A stretch of 64,000 bases of DNA, taken from the NCBI GenBank assembly GCA_945901855.1, contig CAMDLT010000002.1, positions 1 to 64,000 of the forward strand. The letters run 5' to 3'. A program made the position numbers and the translations under genes. Positions 57,001 to 64,000 of this stretch are shown one piece after another. The stretch is from Asaia bogorensis. GTDB lineage: Bacteria; Pseudomonadota; Alphaproteobacteria; CACIAM-22H2. Every line of letters begins with the position of its first letter. The first letter of the stretch is position 1. The notes below the pieces were generated by a model. That model made no database searches. It saw only the letters and a list, made by a program, of their open reading frames with translations, and had not been told where the DNA came from.

Positions 57001-59169
57001 CTAGTTCGGCGCAGCAGGCAGTTCGACCGGTTGCACCCTGCCCGGCGGGCGTTCGGGGATCGCTGGAACCCACGGGCGGGCGCCACGCGCATCGCGCACG
57101 GTCTCGATGCGGATCCCAGCTTGCGTGATCCAGATCGCGTGCGCGCCGTCGCGCAATAGATCGAAGCGATCGACCGTCCGGCCCGCCGCCGCCCGGCATA
57201 CATTGAACAGATTGACCGTCGCGATTACCAGATCGCGCTCGCGGCAGGCGCTGGGCAGCACGCGCGCTTGGCGCACGATCGCCACGCTTTTGCCGTTTGC
57301 GCGATAGACGCAGTCGCTCGGACGACATTCGAGCCTGCCGTCGGCCGTAACGCCGTTGCGCGGCCAGTTCTCGGCTTCTTCCTGCGCGTCGCGCCGCAGC
57401 CAGGTTTCGCGCGCAAAACGATCGCCGCGCGGCACCGACAGCGTCAAGCGACCCTCGGCATCGCGCACTGCCATCAAGCGGCCATCGCCCGAAACCAGGA
57501 TATCGGGCGGCACGACGCTGCCGATGCTCAAAAGCCCGGCAAGCGCCGGCACGATGCCTGCAATGCGCCACGCACTGCGCCACAGCGACAGCCACAACAA
57601 TCCCGCCGCGACCGCAACAAGTCCTGCCATCGGCATGGCCGGCAGCAAGGCAACCGCCCCGTCGAGGCTTGCAACCCGTTCAGCGATAGCAAGCAAACCA
57701 TCGATGCCCCAGCCCATCGGCACCAGCGCCCAAGCCTCGAGCCCGAAGGGTAGCAGCAAGCCCGCCGCCAACGCCAAGGGCATCACCCATAAACCGGTGA
57801 GCGGTACGGCCAGCAAATTGGCGAGCAGCGCGTACACGGTGAAACGGTTGAAATGGTAGAGCGCAAACGGCGCGCTCGCCATGCCTGCGACCAGCGAGGT
57901 CATGACGGTGCCCAGCAGCCACACGCCCACCCGCCCGCGCCAATTGCCCGAAGCGCGCAAGCGCGCGAACGTCCCGCGCGTCGCCTCCCACGCCGCGACA
58001 AGCGCTATCACGGCCGCAAACGACATCTGGAAACTTGCCGATGCCAGCGCTTCGGGCATGACCAGCAGCAACAAACCCGCCGCCCACGCGACCAGCCGCA
58101 ACGTGATCGCCTGACGGTCGATCAAGATCGCGCCCAGCACAACGCCCGTCATCAGCCACGAGCGCTGCGTTGGAACGCTCTGCACGGCAAACGCCGCGTA
58201 AAACGTGATCGCCAAAAACGCCGCGACGGCCGCAATCTTTTTGGTGTTCCAATAAAGCGCGGCGCGCGGCAGCAGCGCCAGGGCGAAGCGCACCGAAAAA
58301 AACACGATGCCCGCGACCATGCCGATATGCAGCCCCGATATCGACAGAATATGCTGCAATCCTGAGTCGCGAAAAGCCGCCAAGGCTTCGCTTGAGACGG
58401 CCCCCTGTTCGCCCGCGATCAGCGCGATCGCGATGGCGCCCGCCGGTTCCGGCAGGATTGCGCGGATGCGCGCCACCACGCGCGCGCGCAGCGCGTTCAT
58501 CGCCAAGCGCAGATCCGACGCTTCGCCGCGCGCGACGAGCTCGGGCGCGCCGCGCGCCGAGCCGACCGCGCCCAATTGCTCGAACCACGCTTGGCGCGCA
58601 AAATCGAACGCGCCCGGCGCACTGGGTCCGGGCGGCGGCAGCAACGCCACGCGCGCCAAGCGTATCTCGTCGCCCGGCGCCAAGCCGTCGGCCGTATCCA
58701 CGCGCACGCGAATTCGCTCGGGCGTTCGGGCGGGATCGCGGCCCGCGATCGACAGCCGGTCGAGGAGCAACCGCACCCCTTCCGCGCGCGGTTCGATCGC
58801 AACGATGCGCCCCGCGACCGCGACCGACGCGAGCCGCTGGTCGAGCACGGGCGCTGCAACGTCGTCCGTTCGAAATTGCGCCACGCCAAAACCAAGCGCC
58901 GTCGCCGCCAATGCCGTCGCCAGCGTGAAGGCGGCGGCATTCGCCCGGCTCAAGACCGCAAATGTCGCCGCAAAGACAAAAAACGCCGGTGCGATCCAGA
59001 ACTCCGGCTCGCGCGGCAGCGAAAAATAGAACGCAACGCCGCTGCCCAGCATCACGGGCAGCCACAGCGAAAGCTGGGAGCGTTCCATTTCCTGCGTACG
59101 AAGCCAGAACCCCTTTGCCGCCGCAAAGCCGCTGTGAAACGGCGCGGTTGCGGCAAGCGGCCTGTGCAT
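57001..59169 (-). CDS. comEC: ComEC/Rec2-family DNA-uptake membrane protein without nuclease domain
   Basis: About 722 residues. The N-terminal membrane segments and DUF4131 beta domain (about 30-220) precede the Competence domain: ALIAGEQGAVSSEALAAFRDSGLQHILSISGLHIGM, PTQRSWLM and SFQMSFAAVIALVA. The C-terminal 160 residues (from DILVSGDGRLMAV) are where a metallo-beta-lactamase domain would lie, but no HxHxDH motif is present. In other bacteria ComEC forms the inner-membrane channel for single-stranded DNA in transformation. The start is uncertain: ATG 59169 (GAGG upstream) is preferred to 59247, which would nearly abut gltX. Confidence 0.88.
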   Translation of the reverse strand: MHRPLAATAPFHSGFAAAKGFWLRTQEMERSQLSLWLPVMLGSGVAFYFSLPREPEFWIAPAFFVFAATFAVLSRANAAAFTLATALAATALGFGVAQFRTDDVAAPVLDQRLASVAVAGRIVAIEPRAEGVRLLLDRLSIAGRDPARTPERIRVRVDTADGLAPGDEIRLARVALLPPPGPSAPGAFDFARQAWFEQLGAVGSARGAPELVARGEASDLRLAMNALRARVVARIRAILPEPAGAIAIALIAGEQGAVSSEALAAFRDSGLQHILSISGLHIGMVAGIVFFSVRFALALLPRAALYWNTKKIAAVAAFLAITFYAAFAVQSVPTQRSWLMTGVVLGAILIDRQAITLRLVAWAAGLLLLVMPEALASASFQMSFAAVIALVAAWEATRGTFARLRASGNWRGRVGVWLLGTVMTSLVAGMASAPFALYHFNRFTVYALLANLLAVPLTGLWVMPLALAAGLLLPFGLEAWALVPMGWGIDGLLAIAERVASLDGAVALLPAMPMAGLVAVAAGLLWLSLWRSAWRIAGIVPALAGLLSIGSVVPPDILVSGDGRLMAVRDAEGRLTLSVPRGDRFARETWLRRDAQEEAENWPRNGVTADGRLECRPSDCVYRANGKSVAIVRQARVLPSACRERDLVIATVNLFNVCRAAAGRTVDRFDLLRDGAHAIWITQAGIRIETVRDARGARPWVPAIPERPPGRVQPVELPAAPN

Positions 59170-59252
59170 CGCTGCGGCCTCGTGATAGAGAGACGCGTTC
59201 TTGTTCCGCCCGATGGGGCTCCCCTTACCTACAGATGTAACTGGCATTGCCC

Positions 59253-60677
59253 ATGAACCGCAACGACCTTCAAAAACCCGTCTGCCGCTTCGCGCCCTCG
59301 CCCACCGGCTATTTGCATATCGGGGGTGCGCGGACCGCTTTGTTCAACTGGCTTTACGCCAAACACACCGGCGGCACGTTCCTGCTGCGTATCGAGGATA
59401 CCGATCGCCAACGCTCGACGCCCGAAGCCACCCAGGCGATCTTGGCCGGCATGAAGTGGCTCGGCCTCGACTGGGACGGCGAGGTCGTCTACCAGTTTGC
59501 GCGCATGGACCGACATGCGGCCGTGGCGCACGAATTGATGGCCAAGGGCGGCGCCTATTTCTGCTACGCGAGCCCCCGGGATCTCGAAGAAATGCGCAGC
59601 GCCCAGAAGGCCGCAGGCAAGCCGATCCGCTACGACGGGCGCTGGCGCGACCGCGACGCCAAGGACGCGCCCGATGGCGTCAAGCCCGTCGTGCGCCTCA
59701 AAGCGCGCCAGGATGGCGAAACCGTCATCCGCGACCAGGTGCAGGGCGACGTCACGGTCAAGAACGAACAGCTCGACGACATGGTGCTGCTGCGCGCCGA
59801 CGGCACGCCCACCTACATGCTGTCGGTCGTGGTGGACGATTACGACATGGGGGTCACGCACGTCATTCGCGGCGACGACCATCTCAACAATGCCGCGCGC
59901 CAGATGCAGCTCATCGAACGCTTGGGCTGGCCAACACCGACCTACGCGCATATCCCGCTGATCCACGGACCGGACGGCGCCAAGCTTTCCAAACGGCACG
60001 GCGCCCTCGCGGTCGATGCCTATCGCGACATGGGCTATCTGCCCGAAGCGATGCGCAATTACCTATTGCGATTGGGCTGGGGCCATGGCGATGCGGAGTT
60101 CATCGACACGGCCCAGGCGATCGAATGGTTCGATCTGGACGGCATCGGCCGCAGCCCGGCGCGATTCGATTTCAAAAAACTCGACAGCGTCAACGGCCAC
60201 TATATGCGCAACGCCAGCGACGCGCGCATCCTCGAAGCGGCCACGCCGCTGATCGAAGCGGCCGCCGGAACGGCCATCGACGAGGTCGCCCGCACGCGCC
60301 TGTTGGCAGGCATGGGCGGGCTCAAGGCGCGCGCCAAAACGCTGCTCGAACTCGCCAAGGCGGCGGTTTTCTATGTCAAATCGCGCCCGCTTGCGCTCGA
60401 CGACGGCGCCAAGAAGCTGCTTGCGGGCGACGGGATCGCGCATTTGCGGCAGGCACGTGACATTTTGGCGGCGGCCGACGCATGGACCGCCGCCGATCTC
60501 GAAGCCGCGTTTCGCACCGCAAGCGAAGCGGCCGGCGTCAAGCTCGGCACGCTCGCCCAGCCCTTGCGCGGGGCTTTGTCGGGCCAAGGCACCTCGCCGC
60601 CGGTCTTCGAAGTGATCGCCATTCTCGGCAAACCGGAGACCTTGGCGCGCATCGACGACGCGCTGGGAACGGTTTGA
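59253..60677 (+). CDS. gltX: Glutamate-tRNA ligase
   Basis: 474 residues. The class I signature [17 protein letters not shown] (HIGH variant) and [10 protein letters not shown] (KMSKS variant) flank the catalytic domain; the C-terminal anticodon-binding helical domain runs from about 330. It charges tRNA-Glu, and in many alphaproteobacteria also tRNA-Gln, which is then amidated. The ATG at 59253 lacks a clear ribosome-binding site; a TTG two codons upstream is the only near alternative. Confidence 0.96.
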   Translation: MNRNDLQKPVCRFAPSPTGYLHIGGARTALFNWLYAKHTGGTFLLRIEDTDRQRSTPEATQAILAGMKWLGLDWDGEVVYQFARMDRHAAVAHELMAKGGAYFCYASPRDLEEMRSAQKAAGKPIRYDGRWRDRDAKDAPDGVKPVVRLKARQDGETVIRDQVQGDVTVKNEQLDDMVLLRADGTPTYMLSVVVDDYDMGVTHVIRGDDHLNNAARQMQLIERLGWPTPTYAHIPLIHGPDGAKLSKRHGALAVDAYRDMGYLPEAMRNYLLRLGWGHGDAEFIDTAQAIEWFDLDGIGRSPARFDFKKLDSVNGHYMRNASDARILEAATPLIEAAAGTAIDEVARTRLLAGMGGLKARAKTLLELAKAAVFYVKSRPLALDDGAKKLLAGDGIAHLRQARDILAAADAWTAADLEAAFRTASEAAGVKLGTLAQPLRGALSGQGTSPPVFEVIAILGKPETLARIDDALGTV

Positions 60678-60750
60678 CGCGGGAGTCTTGCAAAAACCCG
60701 GAACCTGAGTTCCTATACTGCAACTGCGAACATCAACGCGAGAGAACCAC

Positions 60751-62049
60751 ATGACCCAGGCCAAGCCGACCGTCACGATGACCGACAACCAGACCGGCAA
60801 GACGTTCGAAATGCCGGTTCTCTCGGGCTCGATCGGCCCGCAAGTGGTCGATGTTCGCAAGTTCTACGGCGATACGGGCTATTTCACGTACGATCCGGGC
60901 TTCATGTCGACGGGCGCTTGCAAGTCGGCGATCACCTATATCGACGGCGACAAGGGCATCTTGCTGCATCGCGGCTACGCGATCGAGGATCTTGCCGAAA
61001 ATTGCGACTTCATGGAAGTCGCCTATCTGATCTTGAAGGGCGAACTGCCCTCGCCCGAAAACAAAAAATCGTTCGAGCGCGACATCACGCTGCACACGAT
61101 GCTGCACGAGCAGATCAACCGCTTCTTCTCGGGCTTCCGGCGCGACGCGCACCCGATGGCGGTCATGTGCGGGGTGGTCGGGGCGCTTTCGGCCTTCTAT
61201 CACGACAGCCTCAATATTTCCGATCCGCACCAGCGCATGATCGATTCGTACCGTTTGATCGCCAAGATGCCGACGATCGCCGCGCAGGCATTCAAATATT
61301 CGGTCGGGCAGCCCTTCATGCACCCGCGCAACGACCACGCCTATGCCGCCAACTTCCTTCAAATGACGTTCGGCGTGCCGTGCGAGCCCTACAAGGTCAA
61401 TCCGATCCTGGCCAAGGCGATGGACAAGATTTTTATCTTGCACGCCGACCACGAACAGAACGCCTCGACCTCGACCGTGCGTCTGGCGGGTTCCTCGGGC
61501 GCCAATCCCTATGCCTGCATCGCGGCGGGCATCGCTACTTTGTGGGGTCCAGCGCACGGCGGGGCCAACGAAGCGGTGCTGAAGATGCTGGCCGAAATCG
61601 GCACCAAGGACAACATCCCCGACTTCATCCGCCGCGTCAAAGACAAGAGCGAGGGCGTGCGCCTGATGGGCTTCGGCCACCGCGTCTACAAAAACTACGA
61701 TCCGCGCGCCAAGGTGATGGCAGCCACCTGCAAAGAGGTGCTGGCCGAACTCGGCGTCAAAGACCCGCTGCTCGATATCGCGATGGAACTCGAGCGCATC
61801 GCGCTGAGCGACGAATACTTCATCTCCAAGAAGCTCTACCCGAACGTCGACTTCTATTCGGGCATCATCTTGAAGGCGATGGGGTTCCCGGTCGCGATGT
61901 TCACGGCCTTGTTCGCGCTCGCGCGCACGGTGGGCTGGATCGCGCAGTGGAACGAGATGAACGAAGATCCCGAAAACAAGATCGGCCGACCGCGCCAGCT
62001 CTACACGGGCGCGCCGCATCGCCCGTTCGTGCCGATGGCCAAGCGCTGA
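60751..62049 (+). CDS. gltA: Citrate synthase
   Basis: 432 residues, type II length. [33 protein letters not shown] and [12 protein letters not shown] hold the catalytic His residues, and [17 protein letters not shown]-like sequence near residue 350 carries the catalytic Asp. It condenses oxaloacetate with acetyl-CoA at the entry of the TCA cycle. GAGAG precedes the ATG; TATACT at 60714-60719 could be a -10 box, but no good -35 was found. Confidence 0.97.
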   Translation: MTQAKPTVTMTDNQTGKTFEMPVLSGSIGPQVVDVRKFYGDTGYFTYDPGFMSTGACKSAITYIDGDKGILLHRGYAIEDLAENCDFMEVAYLILKGELPSPENKKSFERDITLHTMLHEQINRFFSGFRRDAHPMAVMCGVVGALSAFYHDSLNISDPHQRMIDSYRLIAKMPTIAAQAFKYSVGQPFMHPRNDHAYAANFLQMTFGVPCEPYKVNPILAKAMDKIFILHADHEQNASTSTVRLAGSSGANPYACIAAGIATLWGPAHGGANEAVLKMLAEIGTKDNIPDFIRRVKDKSEGVRLMGFGHRVYKNYDPRAKVMAATCKEVLAELGVKDPLLDIAMELERIALSDEYFISKKLYPNVDFYSGIILKAMGFPVAMFTALFALARTVGWIAQWNEMNEDPENKIGRPRQLYTGAPHRPFVPMAKR

Positions 62050-62065
62050 AACGGGGTCGGCGGCG

Positions 62066-62269
62066 ATGGCCAAACACGGAGCCGGGCAAATGCGCACGAA
62101 CGCGGGCGACGCCGCCCGCGCCGCCAGCGCCATTCCGCCCGTGCTGCTCGGCCGCCGTCGGCTGCCGCCCGCGTGCAACGACAACCGCCCCGCGCTGGGT
62201 TACATGCTGCGCCTTGCGCTCGGGCCGCTGGCGATCGCGGCGCTGGCCGTCGCGATCTGGTGGGCGTAG
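62066..62269 (+). CDS. Small single-pass membrane protein, hypothetical
   Basis: 67 residues. A basic, Ala/Pro-rich N-terminus with the stretch PPACNDNRPALGYMLRL precedes a C-terminal membrane segment, GPLAIAALAVAIWWA. Its start lies 16 bp after gltA, and a strong hairpin terminator follows, so it is probably the last gene of the gltA transcript. No family recognised. Confidence 0.6.
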   Translation: MAKHGAGQMRTNAGDAARAASAIPPVLLGRRRLPPACNDNRPALGYMLRLALGPLAIAALAVAIWWA

Positions 62270-62286
62270 GCAACTTAAGGCGCCGG

Positions 62287-62316
62287 GCTCGCAAGTGTTG
62301 CGAGCATATCTTTTTG
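62287..62316 (+). terminator. Intrinsic terminator after gltA and small ORF
   Basis: GCTCGCAA (62287-62294), a 3-nt loop and TTGCGAGC (62298-62305) form a perfect 8-bp stem followed by ATATCTTTTTG, a good U-tract for rightward transcripts. Confidence 0.8.
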
Positions 62317-62371
62317 TCGCGGCGAATAAATCGTCGAGTGCACCTCGGCGTATGGCGCAAAATGTTCCGAC

Positions 62372-62767
62372 TTATCGTTGGATAAGCTCGATCTTGTAGC
62401 CGTCGGGGTCTTCGACGAAGGCGATCACGCTGCCGCCGTGTTTCATCGGGCCGGGCGGGCGCGGGATCTTGGCGCCGGCCGCCGCCAGTTTCGCGCACGT
62501 GCCGTAAATGTCTTTGACTCCCAAAGCGATGTGCCCGAAGCCCGTGCCCAGATCGTAGGGTTCCGCGCGGCCCCAATTGTGTGTGAGTTCGATCACCGCA
62601 TTGGCGTTTTCGTCGCCATAGCCCACAAACGCCAAGGTGAACTTGCCGTCCGGATAGTCTTTGCGCCGCAGCAGATCCATGCCCAGCCGTTCGCAATAGA
62701 ACGCGATCGATTTGTCGAGATCCATGACGCGGATCATCGTGTGCAGCATGCGAAATTCGCCGTCCAT
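62372..62767 (-). CDS. gloA: Lactoylglutathione lyase/glyoxalase I family protein
   Basis: 131 residues. The metal ligands of glyoxalase I are visible: His in RMLHTMIRV, Glu in AVIELTHNWG, His in GFGHIALGV and Glu in DPDGYKIELIQ. RVMDLDKSIAFYCERLGM is the family's first helix. It isomerises the hemithioacetal of methylglyoxal and glutathione to S-lactoylglutathione. ATG 62767 follows GGAGG; the first six residues could be trimmed if ATG 62749 is used. Faces the small membrane-protein gene across a terminator. Confidence 0.92.
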   Translation of the reverse strand: MDGEFRMLHTMIRVMDLDKSIAFYCERLGMDLLRRKDYPDGKFTLAFVGYGDENANAVIELTHNWGRAEPYDLGTGFGHIALGVKDIYGTCAKLAAAGAKIPRPPGPMKHGGSVIAFVEDPDGYKIELIQR

Positions 62768-62850
62768 GGTCAAATCCTCCCGGTTCCAAAGCGCAAGCAT
62801 GGCGACCTTGCGGCCTTTGCGCCAGCCCCAAAAACGCGCTACCAAACGCC

Positions 62851-63843
62851 ATGAAAAAGCTCCGCACCGCCGTGATCGGCGGCGGCCATTTCGGCCGCTT
62901 CCATGCCGACAAATATGCAGCGCTCCCCGACAGCGATTTTGTCGCGATCGTCGATCCCAACCCGGATGCGCGCGCGGCCCTCGCCGCCAAGCACAAGATC
63001 GCAGCCTTTGCCGACCCAAAGGATCTGATCGGCAAGGTCGATGCCGTTTCGATCGTGGTGCCGACGTCGCTGCATTTCGATGTGGCGCTCGGGCTGATCG
63101 AAGCGGGCATCCATGTGCTGATCGAAAAGCCCATCGCCGATACGCGCGACCAAGCCGACAGGCTGATCGCGGCCGCCGCCGCGCGCGGCACAGTGCTGCA
63201 GGTCGGGCATTTGCAGCGTTTCTTGCTCGACCGGTTGGGCGCCAAGGAATTCGTGCAGACGCCGCTTTATATCGAGTGCGACCGCATACATCCGTTCAAT
63301 CCGCGCGCGACGGACGTGTCGGTCGTGCTGGATCTGATGATCCACGACATCGACCTGATCCTGGCGTTTGTGGGCGCGCCGGTGGAAAGCGTGATGGCCG
63401 TGGGAGCACCCGTCGTGACGCAGGGCGAGGATATCGCCAATGTGCGGCTGGGCTTTGCCAATGGGTGCGTTGCCAACATCACGACAAGCCGCGTGAGCCT
63501 CAAGACCGAGCGCAAGATGCGCGTTTTTGGGCACGAGAGCTACGTGTCGATCGATTTGGCCAAACGCAAGCTTGTGGCGATGCGGCGCGGGAAAGCAGGG
63601 TTTCTGCTCGGCACGCTGCTGCCCGCGATGATGCCGGGATTGCCGCCGATCGAGCGCATCGAGCGCGACTATCCCGATGGCGACGATCTGAAGGCCGAGA
63701 TCGCGAGCTTCCTTGGCGCCTGCCGCGGCGAACACAAACCGCACGTCACGGGCGAAGACGGCCGCGCTGCGCTCGATGTGGCGCTGCAGATCGAAGACGC
63801 GATCCGCGAACACCGCAAGCGCTGGGCTAAGCTCGGGCTTTGA
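62851..63843 (+). CDS. Gfo/Idh/MocA-family oxidoreductase
   Basis: 330 residues. N-terminal Rossmann motif AVIGGGHFGRFHADKYAAL binds NAD(P), and the conserved EKPIADTRDQADRLI follows. The C-terminal alpha/beta domain includes VLDLMIHDIDLIL, typical of this family. Related genes often sit beside lpxB in alphaproteobacterial lipid A clusters, suggesting a role in a sugar-nucleotide modification, but the substrate is not established. Its 3' end overlaps the convergent lpxB gene by 17 bp. Confidence 0.92.
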   Translation: MKKLRTAVIGGGHFGRFHADKYAALPDSDFVAIVDPNPDARAALAAKHKIAAFADPKDLIGKVDAVSIVVPTSLHFDVALGLIEAGIHVLIEKPIADTRDQADRLIAAAAARGTVLQVGHLQRFLLDRLGAKEFVQTPLYIECDRIHPFNPRATDVSVVLDLMIHDIDLILAFVGAPVESVMAVGAPVVTQGEDIANVRLGFANGCVANITTSRVSLKTERKMRVFGHESYVSIDLAKRKLVAMRRGKAGFLLGTLLPAMMPGLPPIERIERDYPDGDDLKAEIASFLGACRGEHKPHVTGEDGRAALDVALQIEDAIREHRKRWAKLGL

Positions 63844-64000
63844 TCGCGGCCAGTACCGCGGCGGCGGCGCGGTCGGACGGCAGATGGCCGGGGCCCTTGG
63901 CGAGTTCGCCGCGCCCCAACGCGTCGCACACGGCGTCAAGGTCAGCACGCATGCGCCGTGCGGCATCCGCGTCGTCCAGCAGCGTTTCGATTTTGGCGGC
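63827..64000 (-). CDS. lpxB: Lipid-A-disaccharide synthase, C-terminal fragment
   Basis: Reading leftward from the window edge, 57 codons translate as AAKIETLLDDADAARRMRAD and onward to ALGRGELAKGPGHLPSDRAA and AAIKARA, ending in TAG at 63829-63827. This matches the closing helices of glycosyltransferase family 19 LpxB (LL-D-R-R...LG...PS..AA..V). The start lies outside the window. It joins two glucosamine units in lipid A synthesis. Its place next to a Gfo/Idh gene and gltA supports the call. Confidence 0.75.
   Translation of the reverse strand, partial: AAKIETLLDDADAARRMRADLDAVCDALGRGELAKGPGHLPSDRAAAAVLAAIKARA

Noticed and set aside
60688-60719. gltA promoter from TTGCAA and TATACT
   Set aside because: The spacer would be 20 bp, outside the usual range for a standard sigma-70 promoter, and no better -35 was found.

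Overview
This window is high-GC chromosomal DNA from an alphaproteobacterium, most likely of the Rhodospirillales type. The evidence is the housekeeping gene order (secG-pyrG-kdsA-eno, tpiA/ppiD, trpD-trpC-moaC-moeA-lexA, comEC/gltX/gltA and a terminal lpxB), an alphaproteobacterial SOS box (GAAC-N7-GAAC) before lexA, and lipid A/KDO genes that mark a Gram-negative envelope. Genes are tightly packed, with many ATGA overlaps. No stretch over 300 bp lacks a gene (the longest gap is about 194 bp), and I see no rRNA, tRNA, CRISPR array or insertion sequence.

Layout. 1-841: end of a xanthine-dehydrogenase-family molybdenum subunit and an FMN reductase. 849-13189: a type I secretion locus, with two different ABC half-exporters and an HlyD-type adaptor facing away from a 2336-residue calcium-binding-repeat protein that is very probably their cargo. 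13317-14618: an M20-like protein lacking key residues. 14663-30886: a carbohydrate-utilisation region with two ABC importers, a GH31 and a GH2 glycosidase, a CE15-like esterase, a PfkB sugar kinase, an unrecognised alpha-toroid-like protein and a LacI regulator with a clear operator. 30883-34073: a TAXI-type TRAP transporter. 34142-44038: enolase, HAD, cytidine deaminase, GIY-YIG, kdsA, pyrG, secG, pirin, an NTF2-like protein and tpiA. An AT-rich DUF262/DUF1524 (GmrSD-like) gene is inserted exactly between pyrG and kdsA. 44178-52373: ppiD, a globin-coupled chemoreceptor, a YibQ-like deacetylase, a CueR-type MerR regulator, a lipoprotein and a PAS histidine kinase. 52436-64000: trpD, trpC, moaC, moeA, lexA, comEC, gltX, gltA, glyoxalase, a Gfo/Idh oxidoreductase and the end of lpxB.

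How the parts work together. The sugar region reads as a plant-polysaccharide side-chain module: the esterase and glycosidases trim oligosaccharides, the two importers bring them in, and the kinase feeds central metabolism. The second importer has no ATPase gene, so the UgpC-like ATPase of the first operon may serve both. The two ABC exporter halves carry complementary degenerate residues that would fall in a single composite ATP site, which points to an asymmetric heterodimeric type I exporter. I rate this exporter with its cargo, the inserted GmrSD-like gene and the unrecognised toroid-like protein as the most worthwhile items to follow up.
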